Below, piece by piece: positions 10,682 to 20,091 of a stretch of 64,000 nucleotides of DNA. Source of the stretch: Spirochaetota bacterium (GTDB taxonomy: Bacteria; Spirochaetota; UBA4802; UBA5550). Made by a program: the position numbers and the translations under genes. The stretch is taken from the NCBI GenBank assembly GCA_016933025.1, contig JAFGBT010000006.1:1-64000 (forward strand), in the 5' to 3' direction. The first letter of the stretch is position 1, and each line of letters begins with the position of its first letter. A model generated the notes under the pieces. The model searched no databases. It was given only the letters and a program-made list of their open reading frames with translations, and was not told the DNA's origin.

Positions 10682-13600
10682 ATGAAACTCTTAACAGCGA
10701 CAAAAACGGCGGCAAAAACAGGCGCACTGCTCATTGCGCTTTCAATGCTTATTTTACCGGGTTGCGGCTCAAAAACAGACAGCGGCCTGCTCGGCGCTCT
10801 CTTCCTATCAGGCGGCGACGACAAATCCGGGTCCGCACTCATCTCCGCAGCGAGCGGCGGCGTGGTGCAACTGAACGACGAGGTGACGCTCACTGTCCCC
10901 CCGTATTCAATAGCGGACGATACGACAATAACCATTGAGCGGGTCAGGGACATTCCCGGCGGCGATGCCGGCAGCCTCTCGGCCTTCGGACAGGCGTACC
11001 GATTCCTGCCGCGCGGCACGGAGTTCGACATGGCGGCGCCCGCGGTACTCGAAATGAACTACGACAGCGCCGCGCTGGACCGCCTTGGTTTCGATCCCGG
11101 AACCATGCAGATATGCTACTTCGACGAGGATCTGGAGAGCTACGTGCCGGTCAACTGTGCCGTAGATACGGCGCGGAGGAAAATCACCGCGTACATCGAG
11201 CACTTTACCGTGTACCTCCCGATGGCGAAGGCGCTCCTCCCGACGAACAACGACCCGTACGTGGGCGTGCAGGCCCCCTGGCCCAACCCGATACGCGCGG
11301 GCGCGCCCATATATATACGGGCCACGGTGACCGACTTCGACGGCTCCATCGCCGGCGTCACGCTCCGGTACCGGAAGCTCCATGGCGCCGGAGCCGGCGT
11401 CTGGCATACCGCGCGGATGACGAAAGAAGTCAACCCGCAGGCGACGCTCCACACCTACGGCCACCTGGTTCCCGCGGATTTCCTCCCGGCGTCCGATATC
11501 GGCGACGGCAATGATATCGAGTACCGTATCGAGGCGGTTGACAATCTCGCCTCGGTCAGGAACTCCGTGGTGAGAAGATATGACGTGACCCTGTCCTACC
11601 AGGAAGGCAGCCTCTCACTCAACCCGGCGGCAGTCGACATCGCGGTTGGGTTTCAGCGGCTCATGTCCCCGCGCGGCGTGGACAGCAACGACGCGGTATT
11701 CACCCTCGTTCCTGAAATGTCTGTCATGGCGGAAGGAAGCTGCCTGCTGGAGAACCGTTATGCCCGGGGCATACTGCTGAAAGCCGTGACGCAGACAACG
11801 CCCGGCACGCCTGACGAACTCACGGTCGGTTTTGGCAGCGAGAGCGCGACCGCCTCGATAAATGTTCACGCGGGCGAGATCGAATCGATAGAAATCCTGA
11901 ATAACTGCGGTCTCCCCATCGGCCACACCATTTACATGACCGAGGGGACCGTGTATAGCTTTGACGTGGTCGGCCGCGACGGGTACGGGAACGCCATTCC
12001 GGTCCTGCCGGTCTGGACCGCTGATCCTTCCATTGGCATAATTGACCCTGACGGCGTTCTCGACACGACGGGCTGTCAGGGTCCCGGCGTCATTACCGCG
12101 TCACTTTCATATCTGAGCGACACGCAGAATGTCTATGTGTATAGCCGGGCCAAGGATATTACGGCCTTTTCGATCAACGGGATCGACGGCGAGATTGCCT
12201 ACCCCTTTATCACCGTAACCCTGCCGTGGGGAACGGACGTGACCGGCCTTGTGGCGTCATTCAGCACAACCGGAACGAGCGTAACCGTGGACGGCGATGC
12301 CCAGGATAGCGGCGTGACCGCCAACGACTTCACCGATCCGGTGGTCTACCGGGTGACGGCAGAGAACGGGTCGACGCAGGACTACACGGTGCAGGTGAGG
12401 ATGCTCAGCCCGTACAAGGACATCACCGCGTTTTCGATCAATGGTATCCCCGGCGTCATCAGTGACACGAATATAACGGTGAGGCAGCCAATAGGCACTG
12501 ATGTAACCTCTCTGGTGGCTGAATTCAGCACGACGGGCCAGAGCGTAGCTGTCGGCGGCGTGACCCAGGCGAGCGGGGTGACCGCCAATGACTTCACCGA
12601 CACGGTTATATATACGGTCACCGCCATGGATGGCAGCACCAAGAATTATTCGGTCGCAGTTCAGCAATTCTTGGGACTGGTGAGTCATTTCGCCGGTAGC
12701 GTGGGCGGTTATGGCGATACGAATGGTATCGGGCAGGAGGCAAGATTCTGGAATCCTCGCGGCATAGCCAGTGATGGGACGAGCCTTTATGTTGCCGATT
12801 CATACAATTATTCAATTCGAAAGCTAGATATTGCCACAGGTGAAGTGACAACGTTTGCCGGTTCGCCAGGTAACGTTGGCAATAGTGATGGCATTGGATC
12901 CAATGCAAGATTTTCCAACCTCGGGGGAATAGTTTGTGATGGATCAAACCTCTATGTTGCCTCAACAGGCAATCAAACGATACGTAAAATCGTTATAGCC
13001 ACGCGCGAAGTAACAACTATTGCCGGCCTGGCATATACATATGGCTCAGCCGATGGAGTCGGGCAAAGCGCTCGATTTAATAACCCGAACGGCATCACGT
13101 ATGACGGCACAAACCTCTATGTTGCCGATACGGGAAACAGTACGATAAGAAAGATCGTCATAAACACCGGAGAAGTAACGACAATAGCGGGCCTGGCGGG
13201 TACGGTCGGTTCGGCAGACGGCACCGGCCAGAATGCATTGTTCAGAAATCCCCTGGACATTACGTATGACGGCATAAATCTGTATGTTGCCGACACAAAT
13301 AATTTTACCATCAGGAAGATAGACCTGTCCAGCGGCCAGGTAACAACTGTTGCCGGCCTGGCCGGAACGTCCGGGATAGCCGATGGAATCGGCCAGAATG
13401 CGCGGTTTCAATTTATATATGGAATAATGGCTGATGGTATAAATATATATGTAGCAAGCGGTTCCGTTATAAGAAAAATCGTTATTTCGACAATGCAGGT
13501 AAGCACAATTGCCGGTATGAACAACACTACCGGTTCGCTTGACGGCATAGGACAAAGCGCCCAGTTCTACTCACCTTCAGGGCTATGCAAACAGGGGAAT

Positions 13601-14629
13601 GTTCTTTTTGTAGCCGATTCGGGGAATAATACAATTCGCAGGTTTGATCTCGATACAGCGGAAGTCACCACGATTGCCGGCCTGGCCGGAAGCACGGGTT
13701 CAACCGACGCAGTTGGATTGGATGCGCGGTTTTATTATCCTAATGGAATAACCAGTGATGGATCATACTTATATGTAACACAAACATATACCATCCGCAG
13801 AATTGATATGTCAACGGGCATGACGACAACCATTGCCGGTCTTCATGGTGCCGCAGGTTCTACCGATGGTATAGGACAAAATGCCCGATTCAGCAATCCG
13901 AGCGGAATCGCCTTTGATGGCGTGAACCTTTTTGTGACAGATTCTAATTCAATACGAAAAATAGTGATTTCAACCGGCGAGGTTACAACTCTTGCCGGTG
14001 TGGCCGGAAGTGCCGGATCAACAGATGCAACAGGGCTTAATGCGCGTTTTTCAAATCCATTAGCGCTCACGGTAGTCGGTAGCGACCTCTATGTAGCGGA
14101 TACAGGCAATAATACGATACGCAGGATTGTCCTGGCTTCAGGGGAAGTCACTACTCTCGCCGGACTGGCAGGAACCAGCGGATCTACCAACGGCACCGGA
14201 CAAAACGCACGATTTTATACTCCATGCGGCCTGACAAACGACGGCGCCAATCTTTTTGTAACTGACCTGTCGAACCAAACAATAAGAAAGATCGTAATTA
14301 ATACTGCTGAAGTGACAACCCTTGCCGGCCTGGCGGGATTTTATGGTTCAACTGATGGAATCGGCCAGGCTGCGAGGTTTAGAAGTCCATACGGGATCGC
14401 CACTGATGGCATGAATCTTTATGTTACTGAACAGGAGAACTTTACCGTGCGCAGGATACAAATTGCAACAAACGAGGTAACAACTATTGCAGGCCTGGCG
14501 CGAAACAGGGGTTCTGCTGACGGTTACGGTTCAGCTGCCAGTTTCAACAATCCCAGAGGGATTGTATACGTTGACTTTGAGTTGTATGTTGCGGACAGGA
14601 GCAACAGCTGCATCAGGAAAATCGAATAG
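10682..14629 (+). CDS. NHL-repeat lipoprotein, copy 2
   Basis: A paralogue of the preceding gene with the same plan: lipobox LILPGC (lipidated Cys28), ZU5-like region, Ig-like section, two DUF5018-like repeats, and twelve NHL repeats. The frame is open upstream to 10613, overlapping the previous gene. The ATG at 10682 is preferred because it directly begins a signal peptide and follows a G-rich site. The first half is very close to copy 1. The NHL half has diverged and is visibly more AT-rich; two or three repeats (units 5, 7 and 8) have lost two or three residues. This is consistent with tandem duplication followed by uneven divergence or gene conversion. The two genes are probably co-transcribed, ending at the terminator at 14645. 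Confidence 0.87.
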   Translation: MKLLTATKTAAKTGALLIALSMLILPGCGSKTDSGLLGALFLSGGDDKSGSALISAASGGVVQLNDEVTLTVPPYSIADDTTITIERVRDIPGGDAGSLSAFGQAYRFLPRGTEFDMAAPAVLEMNYDSAALDRLGFDPGTMQICYFDEDLESYVPVNCAVDTARRKITAYIEHFTVYLPMAKALLPTNNDPYVGVQAPWPNPIRAGAPIYIRATVTDFDGSIAGVTLRYRKLHGAGAGVWHTARMTKEVNPQATLHTYGHLVPADFLPASDIGDGNDIEYRIEAVDNLASVRNSVVRRYDVTLSYQEGSLSLNPAAVDIAVGFQRLMSPRGVDSNDAVFTLVPEMSVMAEGSCLLENRYARGILLKAVTQTTPGTPDELTVGFGSESATASINVHAGEIESIEILNNCGLPIGHTIYMTEGTVYSFDVVGRDGYGNAIPVLPVWTADPSIGIIDPDGVLDTTGCQGPGVITASLSYLSDTQNVYVYSRAKDITAFSINGIDGEIAYPFITVTLPWGTDVTGLVASFSTTGTSVTVDGDAQDSGVTANDFTDPVVYRVTAENGSTQDYTVQVRMLSPYKDITAFSINGIPGVISDTNITVRQPIGTDVTSLVAEFSTTGQSVAVGGVTQASGVTANDFTDTVIYTVTAMDGSTKNYSVAVQQFLGLVSHFAGSVGGYGDTNGIGQEARFWNPRGIASDGTSLYVADSYNYSIRKLDIATGEVTTFAGSPGNVGNSDGIGSNARFSNLGGIVCDGSNLYVASTGNQTIRKIVIATREVTTIAGLAYTYGSADGVGQSARFNNPNGITYDGTNLYVADTGNSTIRKIVINTGEVTTIAGLAGTVGSADGTGQNALFRNPLDITYDGINLYVADTNNFTIRKIDLSSGQVTTVAGLAGTSGIADGIGQNARFQFIYGIMADGINIYVASGSVIRKIVISTMQVSTIAGMNNTTGSLDGIGQSAQFYSPSGLCKQGNVLFVADSGNNTIRRFDLDTAEVTTIAGLAGSTGSTDAVGLDARFYYPNGITSDGSYLYVTQTYTIRRIDMSTGMTTTIAGLHGAAGSTDGIGQNARFSNPSGIAFDGVNLFVTDSNSIRKIVISTGEVTTLAGVAGSAGSTDATGLNARFSNPLALTVVGSDLYVADTGNNTIRRIVLASGEVTTLAGLAGTSGSTNGTGQNARFYTPCGLTNDGANLFVTDLSNQTIRKIVINTAEVTTLAGLAGFYGSTDGIGQAARFRSPYGIATDGMNLYVTEQENFTVRRIQIATNEVTTIAGLARNRGSADGYGSAASFNNPRGIVYVDFELYVADRSNSCIRKIE

Positions 14630-14644
14630 CGGGATTAATCCGAA

Positions 14645-14673
14645 GGCGCGGCCGGTTGGCCGCGCCTTTTTTT
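14645..14673 (+). terminator. Rho-independent terminator after the NHL gene pair
   Basis: A 9-bp perfect stem (GGCGCGGCC/GGCCGCGCC) with a four-base loop is followed by seven T, 15 bases after the stop codon. Its stem core matches the terminator at 6350, as if copied together with these surface-protein genes. Confidence 0.92.
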
Positions 14674-14685
14674 ATCGTCACAGAA

Positions 14686-14778
14686 CCCCGGGTGTCAGAG
14701 TAACCCGGTCGCCGATAGTTATCGGTATCCTCACTCCGGGTGTCAGAGCAACCCGGCCGCCGATAGTTATCGGTATTA
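14686..14778. repeat. Two tandem copies of a 48-base repeat carrying the palindrome CCGATAGTTATCGG
   Basis: The unit is GGGTGTCAGAGTAACCCGG, then a short spacer, then CCGATAGTTATCGGTAT. It occurs twice in a row, with palindromes at 14712-14725 and 14760-14773. The second copy runs into the 3' end of the htpX-like gene. A degenerate copy is at 6391-6430. Similar GGGGTCAGAG-containing repeats are known as REP-like elements in other bacteria; a link here is inference. Confidence 0.7.
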
Positions 14779-15591
14779 CATCTCCCCGGCCATCTTCTTC
14801 AGCCGCTCCACTCGCTTTTTGATCGGCGGATGGGTGGCAAACACCTCGCCGATGCTGTCCGCGGAAAAGGGATGGACGATGAACAGGTGCGCGGTCTGCG
14901 GGCTGTGGTCCGGCATCGGCGACCTCTGCACGCCGCGCTCCAGCTTGAGGAGGGCGCTCGCCAGATACATCGGCCTGCCGGTCAGCCTTGCCGAGAACTC
15001 GTCCGCCGCGTACTCCCGCTCGCGCGATATGGCCATGGTGACCACCGTGGCAGCTATCGGCGCCAGCACCGCTACCGCTATCCTCTTGCCGGTGCTGGCC
15101 CTGCCGCTCCCTCCGAAAAACAGCGCCATCCTCGAGAGTATCAGCAGTCCGCCGGAAATGGTCGCGGCCGCGGTTGAAATCAGGGTGTCGCGGTTGTACA
15201 CGTGCCCTAGCTCGTGCGCCATGACCCCTGCCAGCTCGCCGTCGTCCATGATCGCGAGGAGCCCCTCGGTCGCGGCCACGGCCGCGTGGTCCGGGTCCCT
15301 GCCGGTGGCGAAGGCGTTCGGGGAGCTGCCCGGTATGATGTAGGCCTTCGGAAGCGGAAGCCCGGCCTCGCGCGCGAGGCTGTGGGTCACCCGCTCGAGC
15401 CGGTGGCCGGCCGGCACCGGCTCCGCGTTATAGGCCGACAGGACAAGGCTGTCCGAAAACCAGTAGGTCGCGACGTTCATTACGCAGGCAAAGGCGAAGG
15501 CGACGATCATCCCCTTTCTCCCGGCTATCATTCTCCCTACCAGTATGAACAGGGCCGTGAGCGCGAAGAGCAGCAGAAATGTCTTGAACAT
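14776..15591 (-). CDS. htpX: HtpX-like M48 family membrane zinc metalloprotease
   Basis: 271 residues. Two N-terminal membrane segments (about residues 3-20 and 28-46) are followed by the M48 catalytic domain with zinc motif HELGH at residues 126-130 and a downstream EYAADEFSA segment that would supply the third zinc ligand. A further hydrophobic pair lies between them. The known family role is proteolytic quality control of misfolded inner-membrane proteins. Length is close to the usual 280-290. ATG at 15591 follows a GAGGTGGG site. The gene stands alone, convergent to the NHL pair. Confidence 0.9.
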   Translation of the reverse strand: MFKTFLLLFALTALFILVGRMIAGRKGMIVAFAFACVMNVATYWFSDSLVLSAYNAEPVPAGHRLERVTHSLAREAGLPLPKAYIIPGSSPNAFATGRDPDHAAVAATEGLLAIMDDGELAGVMAHELGHVYNRDTLISTAAATISGGLLILSRMALFFGGSGRASTGKRIAVAVLAPIAATVVTMAISREREYAADEFSARLTGRPMYLASALLKLERGVQRSPMPDHSPQTAHLFIVHPFSADSIGEVFATHPPIKKRVERLKKMAGEM

Positions 15592-15806
15592 GGGAACCCA
15601 CCTCTTTGGATTGCGATTCTTGCGCCTTCACTATCATACATGCCATAATGAATGTCAACCAAAAGATCTTGCCGTTACGGCGTCAGCCGAATGCGAGCGA
15701 AGCAGTGGAGCTGGAATTTTTCAATCCGAGCATTTTTGCCTTGCGCAATCACTCATCTTCTATAATCCTGCCCCATCAAACAATGGATCACGGATAAGGT
15801 ACTGTA

Positions 15807-16451
15807 TTGATAACGATAAGACCGCAAGAACGAGCATCATTCATCACGCACTTCATCGGGTTCCTGTTCGCGATTGCGGGCACGGCGTATCTCCTGGCCC
15901 ACAGTTGGGGCGACACGCATAAATTCGCGACGCTCGCGGTGTACGGCCTCGCCGTGATATTCCTATTCGCCTCGAGTTCGCTCTATCATGCATTCAAAAA
16001 AACGGAGAATGACACCGGCTTTTTCAGAAAAATGGACCATTTCGCGATATTCTTGATGATAGCCGGGACCTACACGCCCCCGACCTGGGAATACCTGTCG
16101 GGCGGGTGGCGCATCGGGATCCTCGGCGCGCAGTGGACGCTGGTGCTGTTCGGCGTATTCTTCAAGTTCTTCTACCTGAACGCCCCCCGGGCGCTCTCGG
16201 CCGGGGTATACGTGGCCATGGGCTGGCTCGCGGTCATACCGATCCACAAGTTCTTCATCGCGATGCCCCTCGCCATGTTTCTGCTGTTCATCGCGGGCGG
16301 GATAGCCTTCACGGCAGGCGCGGTCATCTACGCGCGCAAGAGGCCGGACCCCCTCCCCGGGACCTTCGGCTTCCACGAGATATTCCATCTCTTCATACTC
16401 GCGGGAGCGGGCATCCATTTCGCCGCAATGCTCTATCTTCTTCCCGCGTAA
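15807..16451 (+). CDS. Hemolysin III / PAQR family membrane protein (copy 1)
   Basis: 214 residues, about seven membrane segments. It carries the family signatures SSSLYHAF, a conserved DH(FA)(A)IF segment (MDHFAIFLMIAGTYTP) and GFHEIFHLFILAGAGIHF, whose Ser/His/Asp residues form the metal site in PAQR/adiponectin-receptor-type proteins. The start is TTG at 15807, preceded by GATAAGG; no better in-frame ATG precedes the first membrane segment. Its true bacterial activity (lipid hydrolase versus membrane stress) is not settled. A second, divergent copy is at 21822-22538. Confidence 0.85.
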   Translation: MITIRPQERASFITHFIGFLFAIAGTAYLLAHSWGDTHKFATLAVYGLAVIFLFASSSLYHAFKKTENDTGFFRKMDHFAIFLMIAGTYTPPTWEYLSGGWRIGILGAQWTLVLFGVFFKFFYLNAPRALSAGVYVAMGWLAVIPIHKFFIAMPLAMFLLFIAGGIAFTAGAVIYARKRPDPLPGTFGFHEIFHLFILAGAGIHFAAMLYLLPA

Positions 16452-16532
16452 TGCCGGATCGCTTTCGGCCGGTCATTTTTCTATTGACCGTTGCCCGAGC
16501 GGAATGTCTGATAGTAACCGGGAAGCGACACC

Positions 16533-17588
16533 ATGAGCAATTTCTTCTTCAATTTGACGCCGGACATCATCATCAAGGCGATCGAGGACGGCGGCTTCGA
16601 GCCGACCGGCCACTGCATGGCGCTCAACAGCTTCGAGAACAGGGTCTACGACCTGCGCCTGGAGGACGGGTCGCACGTGGTGAGCAAGTTCTACCGGCCC
16701 GGGCGCTGGAGCCGCGACCAGATCCGCGAGGAGCACGAGTTCCTCTTCGAGCTGAGGGACGACGAGATACCGGTCTGCGCGCCCTTCCGCTTCCCTGACG
16801 GCGGCACCATCCGCGAGATCGAGGGGATCTACTACACGATCTGGCCCCGCACCGGGGGCCGCGTTCCGGACGAGCTTTCCGACGAGGAAATCGGGATACT
16901 GGGAAGGCTCTGCGCGCGGATCCACAACAACGGCGCGGCAAAAAAGGCAGAACACCGCATCGAGCTGACGGGCGAGACCTACGGCCTCCGACCCCTCTCC
17001 TTTCTCGAGCAGGGCGGGTTCCTCCCCCAGCACTGTTCCAAACGCTACGCGGACGCTGTGAGGGAGATCGTCGCCATCTACGAGGAGCTGCGCACGGGCG
17101 TCCCTTTCCACCGGATACACGGCGACTGCCACCTCGGCAATCTCCTGCACGGGAGCGAGGGATGGTTCTTCCTCGACTTCGACGACTTCCTCTCAGGACC
17201 GGCGGTCCAGGACGTCTGGATGCTGGTGCCTGCGCGGGACGCCGAGGGCCTTCGTCAGCGCGAGCTGTTTCTCGAGGCCTACCGGCAGTTCCGCGACTTC
17301 GACGCCTCGTGGCTCAGGCTCGTGGAGCCGCTCCGGGCCCTACGGTACATCCGGTACGCGGCCTGGATCGCCCAGCGCTGGGACGACCCGGCGTTTCCAG
17401 CCGCCTTCCCGCATTTCGGAACGGTCGAGTACTGGGAAAGCGAGACCGCCGACCTGGAGGACCAGCTCGACTTCTTCCACGGCAGCACCGGCGACATACC
17501 GGAGACCGTACGACGCGCGGAGGAGCCGGAAGAGGAGAAGAAGGAGCTGACGAACAAGGACTTTTTCTGGGATTGGGAGGAGAAATAA
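16533..17588 (+). CDS. srkA: SrkA/RdoA (YihE)-like stress response protein kinase
   Basis: 351 residues with an aminoglycoside-phosphotransferase-like kinase fold. A putative ATP lysine is near residue 52 (SKFYRP), the catalytic loop HGDCHLGN is at residues 196-203 (Asp198, Asn203), and the metal-binding LDFDD segment is at about 214-218. Overall similarity to E. coli SrkA, which counters stress-induced killing, is clear, and the length is close to the family's ~330; a charged Glu/Lys tail adds about 20 residues. ATG follows GGGAAG. It ends at a large inverted repeat shared with the convergent yciH gene. Confidence 0.88.
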   Translation: MSNFFFNLTPDIIIKAIEDGGFEPTGHCMALNSFENRVYDLRLEDGSHVVSKFYRPGRWSRDQIREEHEFLFELRDDEIPVCAPFRFPDGGTIREIEGIYYTIWPRTGGRVPDELSDEEIGILGRLCARIHNNGAAKKAEHRIELTGETYGLRPLSFLEQGGFLPQHCSKRYADAVREIVAIYEELRTGVPFHRIHGDCHLGNLLHGSEGWFFLDFDDFLSGPAVQDVWMLVPARDAEGLRQRELFLEAYRQFRDFDASWLRLVEPLRALRYIRYAAWIAQRWDDPAFPAAFPHFGTVEYWESETADLEDQLDFFHGSTGDIPETVRRAEEPEEEKKELTNKDFFWDWEEK

Positions 17589-17598
17589 ATTTTTTATA

Positions 17599-17693
17599 AG
17601 CCTCGGCGAAAAAGCTTCGCGCCTGCGGAACTCGTACAAAAAAAGTGAAAACTCAAACAGTCCTCGGCTGCTCAGCTCTTTTTCGCCGAGGCT
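17599..17693. terminator. Long inverted repeat between convergent genes, possible bidirectional terminator
   Basis: AGCCTCGGCGAAAAAGC at 17599-17615 pairs with CTTTTTCGCCGAGGCT at 17678-17693 (16 bp), separated by about 60 bases. The stem includes A/T runs on the loop side. It lies between srkA (+) and yciH (-). The large loop is unusual for a simple terminator. Confidence 0.5.
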
Positions 17694-17744
17694 CTATAAT
17701 TATTCTTAATTCAATAAATAATAAAAGATAGCAGTACTGGGTTT

Positions 17745-18074
17745 TTATGCGCCTGACCTCTTTACCGTATACCCTTCTTGGGATAGATATTGTATGATGT
17801 AGTCGGTCCGGTCGCCCTGGATGATTATGACGCCGTCCTTGACGGTCCCGCCGGCGCCGCACTTCTGCTTCAGCCTTCCCGCGAGTTCGGACAATTGAGG
17901 TGGCGCGAGCGGCAGGCCGTAGACGGCCGTGACGGTCTTTCCGCCCCTCCCCTTGCTCTCCCGCCGCACCCTGACGATGCCGTCACGTTTGACGCTTGAC
18001 GACTGCGGGGACGCCGCCTTCTGTTTTTTCCGGAGGTCTCCCGAGCCGGTCGAATAGACGATATCATCTGGCAT
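17745..18074 (-). CDS. yciH: SUI1/YciH-like translation initiation factor
   Basis: 109 residues with a C-terminal SUI1/eIF1 fold, including VRRESKGRGGKTVTAVYGL, the conserved KQKCGAGGTVKDG segment and a terminal IIQGDRTDYIIQYL strand-helix. Family members modulate fidelity of start-site selection; the bacterial role is less defined. It lies 22 bases downstream of the cyclophilin gene on the same strand, so the two are probably co-transcribed. Confidence 0.92.
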   Translation of the reverse strand: MPDDIVYSTGSGDLRKKQKAASPQSSSVKRDGIVRVRRESKGRGGKTVTAVYGLPLAPPQLSELAGRLKQKCGAGGTVKDGVIIIQGDRTDYIIQYLSQEGYTVKRSGA

Positions 18075-18096
18075 GATTGGCCGCCGCTCCCTGCTG

Positions 18097-18600
18097 TTAC
18101 TTCAAGATATTGTTCCATTCCTTGATGGCATCCGGAACCTGCGCGAACAGTTCCTCCATGTCGCCGTTGATCGTGATCGATTCTATTGTATCCCCCTGGC
18201 GGATGCTGTTGACTGTCTTCTGGTCTTCCTCGCCGACGACCAATCCGAACACCGTGTGCTTCCCGTTGAGCCAGGGGGTCGGCACGTGGGTGATGAAAAA
18301 CTGGCTCCCGTTCGTGTTCGGCCCGGCGTTTGCCATCGAGAGGATCCCCGGCCTGTCGTGCTTCAATTCGGGCGTGCATTCATCTTTAAAGGTATAGCCG
18401 GGCCCGCCCGTGCCGGTCCCTTTCGGGCATCCGCCCTGTATCATGAAGTTGTCGATGACGCGGTGGAACTTCAGGCCGTTGTAAAAACCGCGCTGCGCCA
18501 GGTTCGTGAAATTCGCCACAGTAAGCGGCGCTTTATCCGAAAAAAGGTTCAGGTTGATGTCGCCCTTGTCGGTCTTGATGATTGCTGTTAATTCGGCCAT
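18097..18600 (-). CDS. ppi: Cyclophilin-type peptidyl-prolyl cis-trans isomerase
   Basis: 167 residues from the chosen ATG at 18600, which follows a clear AAGGAG. The frame is open 40 residues further upstream, but that part lacks cyclophilin similarity and a ribosome site. Cyclophilin signatures are [26 protein letters not shown] and LNGKHTVFG. No signal peptide is seen, so it is probably cytoplasmic. It catalyses proline isomerization during protein folding. It forms an operon with yciH. Confidence 0.92.
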   Translation of the reverse strand: MAELTAIIKTDKGDINLNLFSDKAPLTVANFTNLAQRGFYNGLKFHRVIDNFMIQGGCPKGTGTGGPGYTFKDECTPELKHDRPGILSMANAGPNTNGSQFFITHVPTPWLNGKHTVFGLVVGEEDQKTVNSIRQGDTIESITINGDMEELFAQVPDAIKEWNNILK

Positions 18601-18758
18601 TGAACTCTCCTTGTATGAAAAAATACTCATGCGGCGGTTGCGGCGTGTTTGTATCGCAGTTTTTATCCCGCATCCTTTTTTTTCAAGAATTATTTTTGAA
18701 CAAAATCCGACGCACGCCATTCCTCAAAAAATTAAAAACCGACATGTCAGTTTTATGA

Positions 18759-18786
18759 TTGACATATTTAATTGCCAAATTTAAAT
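18759..18786 (+). promoter_or_regulatory. Possible sigma70-type promoter for the START-domain gene
   Basis: TTGACA at 18759-18764 is followed, 16 bases later, by TTAAAT (18781-18786). It sits 100 bases before the GTG start in an AT-rich gap. Confidence 0.35.
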
Positions 18787-18886
18787 GGAACAACATACAT
18801 ACAGAATATCGCTATCTCACTTGCTTATCGAAACATTACGAACAATAGTATCACCATAAAATAATTTCAATCAGGGGAGGTTTACA

Positions 18887-19882
18887 GTGAAAAAGTATTG
18901 TGCAATAGCCATGATAACTTTTGTCAGCGTTCTCCTTTCGCTCCAACCCTCGAGCGCCGCCAGCTGGTCAAAGATCAAGGACAGCAGCGGCATCAAGGTG
19001 TACGAGCGGGCAGTTCCGGGGACCGATCTGATGGAGTACATGGGCGTCACCACGATCGACGCGAAAATGGAAGTTATCGGCGAAGTCCTTCGTGACGTGC
19101 CGCGTTACAACAAGTGGCTCGCGGACTGCTACGGCGCGCAGGTTGAGAAAAAATTCTCCAAAAACGACATGGTCATATACATGGTCCTGAAGCCGCCCGT
19201 GATCCAGGAGCGGGACATCGTGCTGAAAGACAGAACGGTCTACGACTATGCGAACGGTAATGCGCTGATATCCTTTCAGGCGACCGAAGAAGTGAAAATA
19301 CCACTGGAAGACAAGCGCGTCAGGGTCAAGATTATGAACGGCCTCTTCAGAATGGACTACCTGGGGCGCGCCAAGACGAAGTTCATCTACACGCTCAAAG
19401 TCGATCCGGGCGGAGACATCCCCAAGAAGGTCGCCTACGCGGTCATGAAAGGCTACCCCTACACGACCCTGAAGGGGCTGAAAAAGATGGTGAACGACCA
19501 GAAGTACATCAAGGCGGCCAAAGGGACGGAGGAAGAAAGGGAGATCGACCGGCGCGCCGTCAACCCGGGAGCCGTGGAGAAGGTCCTCACCCTCAGGCTG
19601 ATGAAGTACGTTAAGAACAAGGGCGCGCTGGGAGCGGTCATCGCCGCCGACAGGGCGGGAATCCAGGAAATCGCCAAATCAGGCGGCTCATACCCGGTTG
19701 TGGAGAAGGTGACAACGCGCATATACACTAATTATTTCTCGAAATTCGTAGATAAGTCCGAGGTCGACAGGCTGAAGAACAACAAGAAGATGATTGAAGA
19801 AATAACCGAGATGGTGCTGAGCGACTGCGGCGCAGTCTTTCTAACGGTCGACGATATCGTGAAGAAATACAGTAAAAAATAG
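18887..19882 (+). CDS. Exported START-domain lipid-binding-like protein
   Basis: 331 residues. The signal peptide is about residues 1-24 (cleavage near SSAAS), followed by a START/SRPBCC domain to about residue 205 (WSKIKDSSGIKVYER, WLADCYGAQVEK, PVIQERDIVLKD), then a C-terminal helical region of about 120 residues of unknown function. START domains bind lipids in a deep cavity, so a periplasmic lipid carrier is plausible but inferred. The start is GTG at 18887 with AGGGGAGG upstream. Confidence 0.8.
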   Translation: MKKYCAIAMITFVSVLLSLQPSSAASWSKIKDSSGIKVYERAVPGTDLMEYMGVTTIDAKMEVIGEVLRDVPRYNKWLADCYGAQVEKKFSKNDMVIYMVLKPPVIQERDIVLKDRTVYDYANGNALISFQATEEVKIPLEDKRVRVKIMNGLFRMDYLGRAKTKFIYTLKVDPGGDIPKKVAYAVMKGYPYTTLKGLKKMVNDQKYIKAAKGTEEEREIDRRAVNPGAVEKVLTLRLMKYVKNKGALGAVIAADRAGIQEIAKSGGSYPVVEKVTTRIYTNYFSKFVDKSEVDRLKNNKKMIEEITEMVLSDCGAVFLTVDDIVKKYSKK

Positions 19883-19943
19883 CGGTATCGACATATCGGC
19901 GCTCGCATCCCGGGAGCGCCGATGCAGCATGCGCAATCAAACG

Positions 19944-19972
19944 CGGCAATGTAAAAGCATTGCCGTGTTTTT
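19944..19972 (+). terminator. Rho-independent terminator after the START-domain gene
   Basis: CGGCAATG/CATTGCCG stem with TAAAAG loop, followed by TGTTTTT. A second strong hairpin without T tract (ATCGGCGCTC/GAGCGCCGAT, 19895-19923) lies just upstream. Confidence 0.8.
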
Positions 19973-20028
19973 AGTGTTTCCATTATATCCGAGATATCGT
20001 TGCATGCCTCGACTCAGCTCGGCATGAC

Positions 20029-20084
20029 ATGTCACCCCGAGCCCTTCGGCTTCGCTCAGGGCAGACTCCGTCGAGGGGTGACAT
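20029..20084. repeat. Inverted-repeat element (ATGTCACCCC ... GGGGTGACAT)
   Basis: Ten-base perfect terminal inverted repeats at 20029-20038 and 20075-20084 enclose a second imperfect hairpin (GCCCTTCGGCTTCGCTCAGGGC). It resembles short dispersed palindromic repeats common in environmental genomes; it abuts the 3' end of the gene at 20092. Confidence 0.55.
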
Positions 20085-20091
20085 ACTCCTG

